Source: Hormiphora californensis (Eukaryota > Ctenophora > Tentaculata > Cydippida > Pleurobrachiidae). Taken from it: 64,000 nucleotides of DNA. Location: assembly GCA_020137815.1 (NCBI GenBank), contig CM035354.1:4127342-4191341 (forward strand), in the 5' to 3' direction. Position numbers and translations under genes: made by a program. The stretch's first letter is position 1. Every line of letters starts with the position of its first letter. The notes under the pieces were generated by a model, which saw only the letters and a program-made list of their open reading frames with translations, searched no databases and was not told where the DNA came from. Of the stretch, positions 36,529 through 53,200 are shown piece by piece.

Positions 36529-38537
36529 TTACAAGGCCAGGGTGTGCCTTTGGACGCAATTATCTGCCCCACAAGTCACAAAAACCCCGTCCTCTCGAAT
36601 ACCTAGTCCCTCGACTGATCCCTGGTGAATTCTCTCCGAGTATACTACATGTCCTACCTCCGCAAACACCCGTTGCGATTCCTCCGCAAGCGTTCCTGAA
36701 CTCTCTCCTTCACTGACCCGCCAAACAATTACATATCCACCAGAACTTGTACACACAACAAACAACTCTGAATTCCTTCTTGATAAACCCAATGTAGGTG
36801 AGGGTTGATGCGCCAATAACGTTGCTAGGCAACGCCATTCTTACCAAAACACTCCCAACCTTCCGTTCCTCTCTCAACCACTCACGAATAACAGCTGTAT
36901 TGTCATCAGAGCAAGTTACAATCAAGCGATTTACCCTCCCAGGTGCACCATGCGACCGCTGTCACAGCTAGTAGAGTGATCATCTCTTATCACAGGCAAC
37001 CTGCTTCCTTCGTTTCCAGATCTGTAATCAGGACTGTTTGGTCCTCGGAGGATGTAGCGATAAGGTTATCATCTCGTCCTGGTGAAAATGCAATTGACCA
37101 TATTTCCGCTCTGATGTGGAGGGAACCAAATCGAGGATTAGTACAGGTCGGATCAGGGTGGTGTACTAACAAGGTGAAGCTGTGGACTGGATAAGGTTCG
37201 GAAAGAGTGAACACCTCAACCTCACCAGACACAACACCGGCACACAGTAGTCCATTGTGCACTTCAATACAGGTCACCGTATCTTTAGCATTCATAACAC
37301 AGTCAGTATCCATGGTAACCAGGTTAGCTTGGTATAACGATCCGGTGAGGGTACCAAAGAAGGCTCTGGAAAGGCTTTCAAACCGGACACATCGCACAGA
37401 ATCAGGGACTACAGCAACTATAAGAGGGGTGACACTGGGTGGTTTCCATAGCAACAGATTTCCACTCATGTCCCCGGATAGAATTGTATCACCATAGATA
37501 TCCACACCCGCACAGGACACAGAGTGGTGTTGAAGGGTCAGGAGAGGGGTCTCATTCTCATATCTACATATCCCATCCACTGTAACAGCCCAGAGTGTGT
37601 GTTCCCTGGTTGCTAGGTAACAAGAGAACGCCCCTGGACCAGGGAAACTCCGTACAGTTGCCCCGGTAACAACATCAAGGATTATCATGGTTGAGGAGTT
37701 TTTCTGAAGGACCACGTGGTTTGGACCAGAGAACACCATAGCCCAAATTGGGATACTCGAAACGGTTTTGTGGTGAGCGATCTGGGTGAGTGATCCTGAG
37801 TCAAGGACCACAATGTCACGTGACTTGGTGGATAGGACAGTATATGTGCTGTTGAGAGCGCACCCCATTGACATTTCCGAAGTGATATCCCATCTCCCGA
37901 CCTCTCTCAGAACGCCGTGTTTTTCAATCGGTGGTTGGAGTTTGAGGAGCGAAAACTCGGGCTCACACCACCTCCATGCAAGGAACTCTCGATCCCCGCC
38001 TTTTACGGTGGAAGCTGTATCTCCACCTATACCGGTGGAATTTCCACCAAGATTTCCTCCTGTTGGACAAACTGCGACTTGGTATATCCTGTCCACGGTT
38101 GAAGCTATCATTTCAGCTGAATCGTTGTGTAAGTGATACACCGCCAAACAGCTAGGATCAAACTCCCTCTTGCCTCGACCAAGGACCACTAACGTCGTAT
38201 TATCGATGAATTTAGCGAGGGCTAAGGGTGCAGAGGGACAGGTAAAAGTTAGTTTTACGGTCCATTGAGCATCATAAACAGCGACAAGACCGGACCAGTC
38301 ACCGCTCACCAGTAGGGACCCATCTGGAGAACAGCTTAGGAATGTTATAATGCTGCGATGGTGGGGTGTCACATGATCGACATGTGATCCGTCCGGTGCC
38401 CAAGTCCTGATGGATCTAGAAAAAGGAACAGAGAGGGATGATGATGATGAGTGAAGGACGGCGCCTGTTGTTACCGTGTGAACACCAAACACCTCACTCT
38501 CCAGAGACATACATGGAGCCGATATGTTATTCTCCAT
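36529..38537 (-). CDS. WD40-repeat protein, 3 exons, 3' part frame-disrupted
   Basis: I do not recognise the orthologue. Exon 1 (37001-38537) is intact and codes for about 512 aa of beta-propeller blades, e.g. FLSCSPDGSLLVSGDWSGLV, TILSGDMSGNLLLWKPP, EIWSIAFSPGRDDNLIATSS. The next exon reads VTAVAW, then in the +1 frame APGRVNRLIVTCSDDNTAVI, so one base near 36945 is extra; the gap to exon 1 would be a 33-nt intron, far shorter than its neighbours. A last exon (about 36529-36775) reads ELFVVCTSSGGYVIVWRV and GVFVTCGADNCVQRHTLAL before the stop. Two propellers are likely (about 660 aa). UTP-, WDR6- or IFT-type proteins were considered; none fits clearly. Confidence 0.7.
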
Positions 38538-38955
38538 ACTTTGATAGTATCAAGCGACTTGTCTGAGCAGTGGATGGAATCCTCAAAAAGCGACTTGTCA
38601 CTGAAGCTCCTCACATATTACACTGATCCTCATGAAGAAAACATCCTGGTGGCAGACAGCAAGTATAATATCAACAGACGACAGTGATGTTGTGTGTTTG
38701 TATTAGATCGCGTTTAGAAAAACAACACAATATGATCTTGTTAACTACACAAAATATTTTTTAGAACAAATAACATAATAATGAGTTCACACTTAGTATA
38801 CAAACTGAACAAAACCCCATCCCTATTCACACTGATAAAGCCATACATGTTCAATCAAAGGGGAACTCAAATGATAAATCTCTCCGCTTTGCCTCAACAA
38901 GACTCCATAATCAATACGTCACACTATAGATGTAGTAGATCTAGTAAAGAAAATG

Positions 38956-39006
38956 CCAGTATCTAGTAGAGATACGGCCAGTATCTAGTAGAGATACGGC
39001 CAGTAT

Positions 39007-39023
<17 letters not shown>
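38956..39023. repeat. 22-bp tandem repeat over the reductase stop codon
   Basis: Three units of CCAGTATCTAGTAGAGATAC plus GG; the inner unit (with AAGG) contains the last codons and the TAG stop of the reductase gene, the others lie in its 3' flank. Confidence 0.85.
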
Positions 39024-44042
<5,019 letters not shown>

Positions 44043-44206
44043 ACTACTTTAAACTTTTTGAAGGAGTTGTTAAATTACAATCCTACGACATGTTTTAAGT
44101 ATAAAAAGGAGCAACAAAAATTGTCTTCAAATAATACTAAGGTTAAAAACACATTCTTAATTTGATTCTGGACTTCTTGGCTGTAAGTGAAGGTTAAAGC
44201 AATTTC

Positions 44207-45502
44207 TCAAGTGTTTGTTAATAACTTTGCAATATCACAGTAACTTTGAGCGGATGGGGAAGAGGACAAGTTCTGTAAAAGTTCACCTTTGTCCAACGCC
44301 CGAGACAAGTTAGGATCAATGGGAATGGAGCCGAGATAGTTAATGTTACAGTGATCAGCCAGCTTCTTTCCACCACCCTGACCAAACAGGAGACCACAAT
44401 CGGAACAGTTCGGACAGACGAACCCACTCATTGTTTCTATGATACCAAGAACATTAGCATTGGTCTTCTTGCAGAATGTAACCTGTCGTAGCACATCCGC
44501 AGCAGCAACAGCCTGAAATACAATATGTTTACATGTTTTTTACTGGGAAGATTTATTTTAGGTGTACTTAAAAGGCAAGGAATTCAATACAGACATAAAA
44601 ACCGTACACACTAGGGACCCCACACAGCATCTGCTGCAGCTAAGGGGCCCTTAAAACTTGATAGAAGGCTAGTAAATTACTGCAAACGCCTCGTATGTAT
44701 CACAGATGATAAATACAACATAGAATTACAAGATCAAGTTTTTAACGGACTCCTTTGCTCTGTTGCTAGTACCTGTGGTGACGTTACCAGGACAACAGAA
44801 CACCCTGGAATGCACTCCATAATTGTCATATGTTCATCAGAGGTTCCAGGAGGGGTGTCAATTAACAGGTAATCAAGTTCTCCCCAACACACATCACTCA
44901 AGAACTGTTTTATCATTGCTGTTTTCTTGGGACCACGCCAAATAACCGGGTCATCCTGGTTTTCAACAAGGTAGGAGAGAGATACAGCGGAGATACGGCC
45001 CTTGCCCAGAGGAGCACTAAGTGGTAACCATCCCTGTGCGCAGGAGTGTATTGAACCCTATTGGAAGGAGTTTTGATATTAAATATTAAATAAAATGAAA
45101 TATCATCCATTATAACACGAGGATTGTGTGTCCGATCATTCATGGTACTACCGGGGGTGGGGTACCTTAAGTCCGATCATTTTCGAAAGAGATGGCCCGC
45201 ACAAGTCTGCATCTAGGACTCCGACAGAGTGACCCTGCGATGCAAGTACTCCAGCGAGTACTGTGACAGTCGTGCTCTTCCCAACACCTCCCTTACCTAG
45301 AGAACGGTCAAAGAATCAGGCAAACTGCAAAGCAAGGGCTCCCGGATCAGCGTAAAACGGCATTTTATTTCTATAGTTAATTTCCTAAATCAAAATTGAG
45401 TTGAAATTTTTTCAAAACATTAAGTTTATTACCTGAAAGAACAGCTACAACTCGGTTTACACCTCCAATACCTGCTGATGGGGTTTCGACCGAAGTTGCC
45501 AT
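44207..45502 (-). CDS. NUBP2: NUBP2 (Cfd1), cytosolic Fe-S scaffold P-loop ATPase, 4 exons, 263 aa
   Basis: With NUBP1 it builds [4Fe-4S] clusters for cytosolic and nuclear proteins (CIA pathway). Exons 45433-45502, 45166-45296, 44773-45057 and 44207-44512 join in phase (human 271 aa). The deviant Walker [11 protein letters not shown] is assembled across the exon 1/2 junction; then [46 protein letters not shown] (Walker B/switch), and the C-terminal [10 protein letters not shown] with the CPxC that binds the bridging cluster. No ferredoxin-like N-terminal cysteines, which separates it from NUBP1. The stop codon is 164 bp from the reductase start on the same strand. Confidence 0.97.
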
Positions 45503-45975
45503 GGGTATACCGTGTACTAAAAGTGGTTGATTAAAAATTGCCTTTTATCAGTTCAAATGTGCATTTCTGATAAAATGTATGCTTTGGAGTTATGCTTGAA
45601 CTTTGATAATACCCCCGCTGTGGGTATTGAGGCGGTTGAGCTCGAGCAAGCCAACTTCATCTGTTTGACTTAACTCTTTTACAGTTGCATATAATAAAGT
45701 TGGAATCGGTTGCCATACGCTAGAGTCATAATTCAAATATTTCAATGCGGGATGATAACTGATGCTGCGCTTTTGAACAGGCACAGGAGAAAAATTTTTT
45801 TTAAACCTGAAACGAAGCAGTTTTGAGCTTCAAATTTATATCGGTGCTTGATAAAATTTGGCGCGCGGAGCTGCGCGGCACAGTTTTGTTAATTGCGCGT
45901 TGCAAAGTCGCGCGCTAAAACAATTTCAGTAAAAATTTTGTTTTCCCCACGTCCGCGTCCGCGTCGGGAGGTTTT

Positions 45976-46130
45976 GGGGCGCCGTTACGATCTGGGTGTT
46001 TGGAGGCCTGTTTACAGGTGCGCGCTGCCAAAAAAGTTGATTCACTAAAATGGCTCTAACCGCCAAACCACTCAACCGTTTTGGCTGATTCAAAGTTTAT
46101 CTGGTAGGGAATGTCAAGGCCTAACCCATT
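45976..46130. mobile_element. second copy of the MITE-like repeat at 11187
   Basis: Shares CGCCGTTACGATCTGGGTGT, GAGGCCTGTTTACAG, CAACCGTTTTGGCT with the first copy. A matching right end (CAAAACACCCAGATTTT) follows at about 46978, so this copy is either interrupted or a solo end. Confidence 0.6.
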
Positions 46131-46931
46131 TCCCATTTCCCATTTCCCTGTCCTTCCTACATCTTCATGAGACTTAGTAGAGGGATCATCCAAGCCAGAG
46201 TAGTGAGAATTTTAGGTTCTTAGTGTGTTTTTTTTCTGTTTTAAGTGTATCTTGGCCTACGAGTTTGTGTAGAGTCTGAGTAGATGAGGTTCCAGATTGA
46301 CTGAGTCTAAAGGGAGAAACGAAAGAAGAAAGAAGATCCATACATACCGTTTTAACGTTTTTACCGATAAAAAAACTATGCCATGCATGTATGGACAATA
46401 AACTATTCGTGATGCTGAACTCTATTATTACCTATTAACCGTGTGTGTCTCATCTGATATTATGTCTGTTGTTATTATTTTGATGTTCACTTGTACCTGT
46501 TTGTTTATTTATTTATTTGACTGTTCTTTTGTTTGTTTGTTTGTATGTATGCTTGTTTGTTAACTTTCTTGTTTGCCTGTCTGTTTAGTGTTAACTTATT
46601 TGTTTGTTTGTTTGCTTATTTATTTGTTTGGTTGTTTGTTTGTTCGTTTTGTTTGTCTGCGGACTGTGTTGATTTGTTTGTGCACTTTTTCAAAAGCCGT
46701 TGTATCTCAGTTATTTAATTGTGCAGTTTATGCTGATGTTATCTGCCTCATTGTATCGTGAACTAGCTTAACCCGCTTTAGGTAACCGCTGGTGCTTTCA
46801 CATCAGCCTTGTAGCTTATTTTTTATATCTATTTATATTAAATATGTTTGGTGTAAGAGCGGGACAAGGTTTTAATATTTTTATATTGACTTTGTGATAA
46901 ATAGTGATTAAACTTAAACTTAAACTTAACC

Positions 46932-46956
46932 AAACCCCAACCCTAACCCTAACCCT
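46932..46956. repeat. interstitial telomere-like (CCCTAA)3
   Basis: CCCCAACCCTAACCCTAACC just before the right-end copy of the MITE-like repeat. Confidence 0.7.
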
Positions 46957-47154
46957 AAAAAACCGTTTGTCAGCACTCCCAAAACACCCAGATTTTAACG
47001 CTGGCCGAGGTTTTGCCGGAGAAGTAGGGAAGGTTTTGGAGCGAGCGGCCAGGAAGATCTGTGACAGGCACAAGGAATGTTACGCTGAAACCATGTCCTT
47101 CATTCGTGAATAGACACGATTCAGCTTACTGAGATCAACACTTGTTGCGCTTAG

Positions 47155-47328
47155 GGAGGCGAGACACTGTGTTGAGACGCACACCATTGCGACGCGCATT
47201 GCGACGCGCATTTTGGCTTTGCGACGCGCATGTGCGCGTCGCAATGCCAAAATGCGCGTCGCAAAGCCAAAATGCGCGTCGCAATGCGCGTCGCAATGGT
47301 GCGCGTCTCAACACAGTGTCTCGCCTCC
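47155..47328. repeat. 174-bp near-perfect hairpin built of GCGACGCGCA units
   Basis: Left arm starts GGAGGCGAGACACTGTGTTG, right arm ends with its complement; in between, GCGACGCGCATT units run on the left and AATGCGCGTCGC units on the right. Stem about 80 bp, almost no loop. Confidence 0.85.
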
Positions 47329-48631
47329 AGGGGCACCAAGAGACGTGTGATCCCAGTCAGAGTGGAAGATGTTGACTTTCGAGATACATGAGCAGAGAGA
47401 GGGAGAATGAGTATATGAGGGTGTGTGGGTAATTTATTGTAATTTATTGTTCCAGTTTTCCCCAAAAAATTTTCAGTAAAATTTTGGCCAAAATATTTCG
47501 GTCCTTTTTTCCGATTGTAAGTCCTTGAAAAATGAAAAGCGCTCTCTTATTCCCATTGAGCTCGTCAGAGGGTTCTGTAGCATATGCATTTTTAATTTTC
47601 TAACTACAATTCCTGATATGATATAGTCATAGAGACTTCATCCCAGGTCCCAGGACCTGGGTGCATTGGAAAGAGCCACAAGGATTTTAGTGCACCCTGG
47701 ATGAAATCTCTATCTTATAAGGAACTGGAGTTATCACAGACAAAAAACTCTGTGAAAACCAGGGGATCAAGAATAATATTTACACTCACTGACTAGCAGG
47801 CAGTGTAAAGCTCATAATTGTTGCACAGCACGCTGTTTTTAGTGTTCATCGTTGTTCAATGAGCAATGCTCAATGAACATTGCTCATTGAGCATTGTAAT
47901 TAAATTGTTTGTTTTCTCGTGGCCCTCTAAATAAATTGTTTGCTTTCTCGTGGCCCTCTTCTATAACAGTATTACATGATCACATTTCTAATTTGTTTTT
48001 TAGTTATGGTGCTGTGAATATTTTAAGACTCACGGGTGACGAAGAAAGAGGAGAGCCGTCAGCCAGTACCCGATCAGTGAAGAGGTTCGAACAATGAGAG
48101 CTGCTGAGAAAATCTACGTTTTGTCCCTCTATGCTGGAGTAGCATTTGCTTGGATTGTCGTACTCTATGCAACATATATGAAGGAAACTGAGCTTTTTTA
48201 GTAAACTCAAATTTTGACAAGTACGGATTAATGGATTTAATATTTGTTATGGTGCTGTGATAATTCAAATGCATGCATGAAAAAAGTGAGACTATCAGAT
48301 TTGTCATTAGCCGTTTTAGGTCTTTTTATTTTCGTGTCCAGGGAATCATCAGAAGAAGAGACAGAGCGATTCGGTAGAAACAAAGCAGAGCTTCAAACTG
48401 TTCATTGTTCAATTATATTTTGTTTAACACAACAAATATATGACATTCCCATCGCATGGTTATTTGTCAAAATGTTTCTTCCCTTACTCAAAAGTGAAAC
48501 ATAAATAGCGTCAGCAGAAAGCAAAATTTACAGCTTCACACAACGCTCTTTCTTCCTACCTCTTTCGTAGTATGTTGTATGGGAACGTAGCAATGTAGCA
48601 TAGCCACGCACAGCTGTGGTCTGTCATAGAA

Positions 48632-49663
48632 TTACTTCTTGTCATTAGCCGTCATTCCAGAAGTAGACAGTATTCCCCCTGCAGGTACATACTGCCTACT
48701 ACCGGGTAACACCAACCCCCACAAAACCCTCGTTGTGACCCACGATACAACCCAAACTTACCAAGTAGTCTGCACTGAACCTCGTTACTCCAATCTCCAT
48801 CGTCTTGACAGATTATCACAGCATCTTCACCGATCAGTACATGTCTGTGTTTGCAGGTAATGGTGATGCTGGTCCCAGGTTCCTTTGCCGTCCAGTTTCC
48901 ATCAATCGATCCTTCAACAGTGAACGCAGAACACTCTGGGGAAGATGTTTAGTATGATTAGCCGGAATAAAACAGCTTTAAAATGATGAAATACCTTTTG
49001 GTGTTGCACTGTTATTATAGTAGTCAGATGCTGTGTCCATCTTGTAAAACTCGATCTTCTCCACAATATCACCACCCCACTTTGTAACACAGTTGTTATC
49101 TGAACTATCTGCGAACGGATAGTTTAGCACCTCCACATTGTTACATGTGATTCTGAGGGCAGTCTCTGTTTTTGTAATCGTCCATATCTTATCCACCTCT
49201 TCCTCCGGGGGCTGTACTGGCAGGACTTTGTAGTAATTCTGGCAATACACCATCCTATACTCTATTGGGGTGGAGAAGAAGATATACAAAGCTCTGTATT
49301 CGCCGTTATTGTCGTACATCATCACAACAATAAAGTCATAACTTCCCGAAATAGTGTCCGTCTTTATCTGTAGAGGTGTTCCCTCTAAGTCCCAGTCGAT
49401 CTTTTTTTCCCTCTCTACAGCTTCCCAGCCTGAAGGACTGAAGGTTACTTTCAAGTTATCAATAATGTGACCGCTTTTTGATAAACTTATTAGTGGTCTG
49501 GATGATTCCTTGCTCCCGAATTAATAACTCTATTATGTATGTGTATTCAATTTAAATGTGCTATCAACTGGTAATTTTAAAGTTTTCTATAAAGTTATAA
49601 CGAACCTGTTCCAGTGGCTGGTTGCCAAAAGGCCGTAAGGAAAATTATCAGAATTATTCGCAT
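48632..49663 (-). CDS. Secreted protein with FAMeT-like and sushi (CCP) domains
   Basis: Exon 1 (49602-49663) encodes a signal peptide, MRIILIIFLTAFWQPATG. Exon 2 (48995-49512) encodes a beta-rich domain with DFIVVMMYDNNGEYRALYIF, IWTITKTETALRITCNNVEV, YPFADSSDNNCVTKW, resembling farnesoic-acid O-methyltransferase-like (PF12248) domains of invertebrate secreted proteins. Exon 3 (48762-48935) is one CCP module: CSAF-VEGSIDGNW, ITITCKHRHVLIGED, IICQDDGDWSNEVQC. A short last exon probably ends at 48632 (acceptor near 48673), which I place with low certainty. The phases of exons 1-3 fit (2 then 1). Extracellular adhesion or matrix role is inferred from the domains only. Confidence 0.65.
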
Positions 49664-49757
49664 TGTCTGTTTTCTACTAAGAAAGATAGCAAACCTTCAA
49701 CACAACTTGTGGAAATGAAATATTTGCTCTCTATATTCCTTATTATAGCCTATTGAC

Positions 49758-49926
49758 CGATGGAGAGCAAGATGATTAGAGACAGGGAAACTATAATTAT
49801 AATATGCAGCAGGCAGCATTCTTTATTTTCCCTATATATTATTTTCCCTATAGATTATTTTCCCTACAGATTATCTAGGGGAAATTAAGAATGCTCCCTG
49901 TCTCTCGTTATCTTGCTCTCCATCGC
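49758..49926. repeat. 170-bp foldback element
   Basis: Arms CGATGGAGAGCAAGATGATT...GAGACAGGG and CCCTGTCTC...TATCTTGCTCTCCATCG; the centre has three TATTTTCCCTA-type repeats. Lies between divergent genes. Confidence 0.75.
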
Positions 49927-50283
49927 TCAACGCTCATTGCCTCATTATCCGACAAGCAGAGAAGAGCAATAAAACACACTTTATTCGATAGTTAATATTT
50001 GTCTGTTCAGTTATATAACGAATATAATTCTTGTCAATAATCTTTCCCCGCCGACCACCCATTAGCTAACTATCTGCTACCTCCTCCTCCCATTTAGAAA
50101 TGTCTCTGCTCTCTCCCTCCCAATTTAGAAATCTCTCTGCTCCCTCCCCCTCTAACTAACTCGATCCGACCATAAACTAAACTTCAGATGCCCGTAACCC
50201 CTAAGTCCTAACAACAACAAAAAACTGTGAAATTTTGGCAAATTATATTTATACTCCCACTAACAACACCATTATTTAGCAAT

Positions 50284-53200
50284 ATGGCTGGCGATGCAAC
50301 ATCAGTGTTTCTACTGATGATCAATGGACAAGTTGAGAGTGCCCAGTTCCCCCTATATGATGATCTGTACTGTAGAATGACGGTGGTTTACGGTGCTGAC
50401 TGGCTTCTCGTGTCAGGTACACAAATTCACTGAATTTCTGTCCTTTCCAAGATTTGGTACAGAAATCAGCAGTATCTCTTCTTTGTCGGTTTTTCTTCGC
50501 AGGGCTGTAAATTATGATTTTATTTTCTCATTAGGTCTGGAGGAAGGAACGTCTCAGATCACGAAGAAAACGAAGGATGAACATCAGAAATTTGTTTGGA
50601 ACTTTCCCATTGAGGTAAAAAAGCACACAGAATTGGCTATTTCATCAAAATGTAAAATCCACGATAAAAGTTTGCAAAAATATCCGCGTCGAGCAGGGTT
50701 CGAACCTACGCGGGCAGTGCCCATCAGATTTCAAGTCTGACGCCTTAACCACTCGGCCATCGACGCGCTGAATTTCGAGCAATTCACGGTAATATAATTC
50801 AGAGAGTTGCCACAAACTGCACACTATTTCATGTGGCGTGTTATTCTTTACTATATCTCATGATGCGCCTCCCTCAATAGGTCACACTGAAGAGCACTAA
50901 TCTGCATGGCTGGCCACGTTTAGTTATTTCCGTGTATGGACTTGACAGTTTTGGACGAGATGTCGTGAGAGGATATGGGTGTGCCTTATTTCCTCTTACT
51001 AGTGGACATCACTCTATTAAGGTATGTACATGAGTTATGAAAACTTTATGTAAGATTTTAATCGTTATTTTTTCCCTGCCTGATGTTTTTAGCACACACG
51101 TGCTAGAAAGATCATTCAGGGTTTAGAAATCAGCAGATTGTGTAGTTAGCTAAAAGTGTCTGTCCATCGTTACACATACTAACAAAGTCTGCTCCTCCAT
51201 AAATCTTTCAACTCACACTTTGTTGATGCAACAAAGGAATCGATTAACACGCATTGTGGCACGCAATTACTCGCTCGTATCACTTCCTAAATACGGGTCA
51301 ATTTGAAAAACTTTTTAATAGCTAAAGTTTTAGTTTGAACGATTCTCTAGTGATATGTGGTGGTTTCAGTATTTCAAGTGCTCAAATCTAGCCGGAATAT
51401 GCCTCCAAACGCGTCACAGGTCACTAATGGGTTAAGGGTACACCTGGCGTTTTTCATCATCGAGTGCCCAACCAAATGACTTCACCAGGGTTTATGCCAT
51501 ACAAAATGGACCTCAAATATGCAATTTTAGCCCTAAAGTCGAATTCATATTTTTGTTACAGCCTATTTTCAAAGTGGCGTTTTTTCAATTTTTATCGAAA
51601 TTGTTTACCTCAGGACCACTTTTTTGAGATAGAAACATTAAATTATTGGAATTTGAAGAAAATATAAAGGAAAATAAGCCCAAAGAAGAATTTTTGAAAT
51701 GGAGCTTATTTCTGGCCATGAGAACGGTTTACTTTTTTGCGTCTTTGACACGCTGGCTGAGAATGTTCCCATGCTTCATTAGAGATGAAAATCTGGAAAT
51801 AGTTGCTAAAATTGCATATTTGAGGTCCATTTTGTATGGCCTAAACCCTGGTGAAGTCATTTGGTTGAGCACTCGATGATGAAAAACGCCAGGTGTACCC
51901 TTAAACCTTCCAAACGTGTTGAAACTGAGATGCTATATATTAGGATTGAAGGGGTATAATCCCCGATAAACGGGATATCCCAGATATCCCGGTTATCTAA
52001 AAAATGCCAAATATCTGGGCTACCTAATGTTTTGAATATGATCCGTTTGGTTTACTAAAACTAATTAGAAAGTCCGTCAAAAGAAAAATGTAGGACAGAG
52101 GATTTGAATCCTAGCTGGTAACCAAGGAAAAGTATTTCATTTGAAACATAAACTGTAAAACACGGCGGGAGTAGTTTAACATTGCAAGAAACAAAAAGAA
52201 ACTATTATTATAAGAATACAACATGGTAGAGGACCTCTCAAATACACACACGTATATTATCTACTAGCTGTCTTCCAGCTGAAGTTATTCATTGTTTTCG
52301 TTAGTACCATGATCGGCGGAAGACATGTCTTTGACTTTACTTTCAAAGTACTCCATCATCTTGGTCAACACGTTGCTGTACAAGATGGGATTCAGAACCG
52401 AGTTGAGGGGTAGGATGTTGAGGGAGAAGATCTGGTACCACGGTGACATGTCCAAAACCTCGGTCGTGTGGAGGGCACAGCAGATCAGGAAGGGCATCCA
52501 GCAGCAGAAATCAGTGATGCAGATCAGAGAGACCTTGCGGCTTAGCGAGTTGGATCTTTGGGTACCTTGGACATGTGACCTCTCGGTAAGAATACCAATC
52601 GCTACATGGCATATAGCGACACACACGAAGCACAGGAAGTGAAAGAAAAGATAACCCCAAACGTAAACCACCTGGGGATCATCCGGGAGAACGAATGCCT
52701 TGAACATGCACACTGGGTCATTACCGTAAAAGGACAGCTTCTTACCTCTTACTGGATCATAATCCTGGGAAAACATTTCAGAGATCATATCTTGGAATGT
52801 CCTCCAGGATATATCATTACCAGAAACACCATGTCTGGTTTCATAGCTACCATGGTAACTCCGCAGAATCTTTAGCAACCGACTTTTGTCCATCACCCCA
52901 AGAAACAGGCCAATATCTCTTTCAAATACCAGTCCGTTAACAAACCAATCATCAAACGGTTCAAGTAACGGGAAAACAGACACTGTTAGAGATACCACAG
53001 TGACTGCTGCGAGAAGGGATCCCAACTTAACCTTCAAATCCCTCGTTACCTCATCTGATCGGCGGTATCGAAGGGCCATGACAGTACTACGGAGCCGGAA
53101 ACAGCTTATCAAAGCCATTGCAAGGGACGAGATGGTAGACCCGGTACTATTCAAAACCCCAATCACTGTGCACGGTATTCCGCTGATCCAAGCGATTTGC

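Larger units (their letters stand above)
45503..48631. other. intergenic region upstream of NUBP2
   Basis: No gene I can support. Holds a CpG-rich stretch at 45850-45980 (probable NUBP2 promoter), a MITE-like copy (45976-46130), a TTTG-rich tract (46500-46660), three CCCTAA telomere-type repeats (46932-46956), a GC-rich hairpin (47155-47328) and a small palindrome around 47850-47895. Confidence 0.55.

Noticed and set aside
45590-45784. 64-codon open frame upstream of NUBP2
   Set aside because: No ATG at its start, no domain; may be 5' UTR sequence.
48094-48201. Possible 35-aa membrane micropeptide (MRAAEKIYVLSL..., one TM segment)
   Set aside because: Too short to separate from chance; no splice context or homologue recognised.
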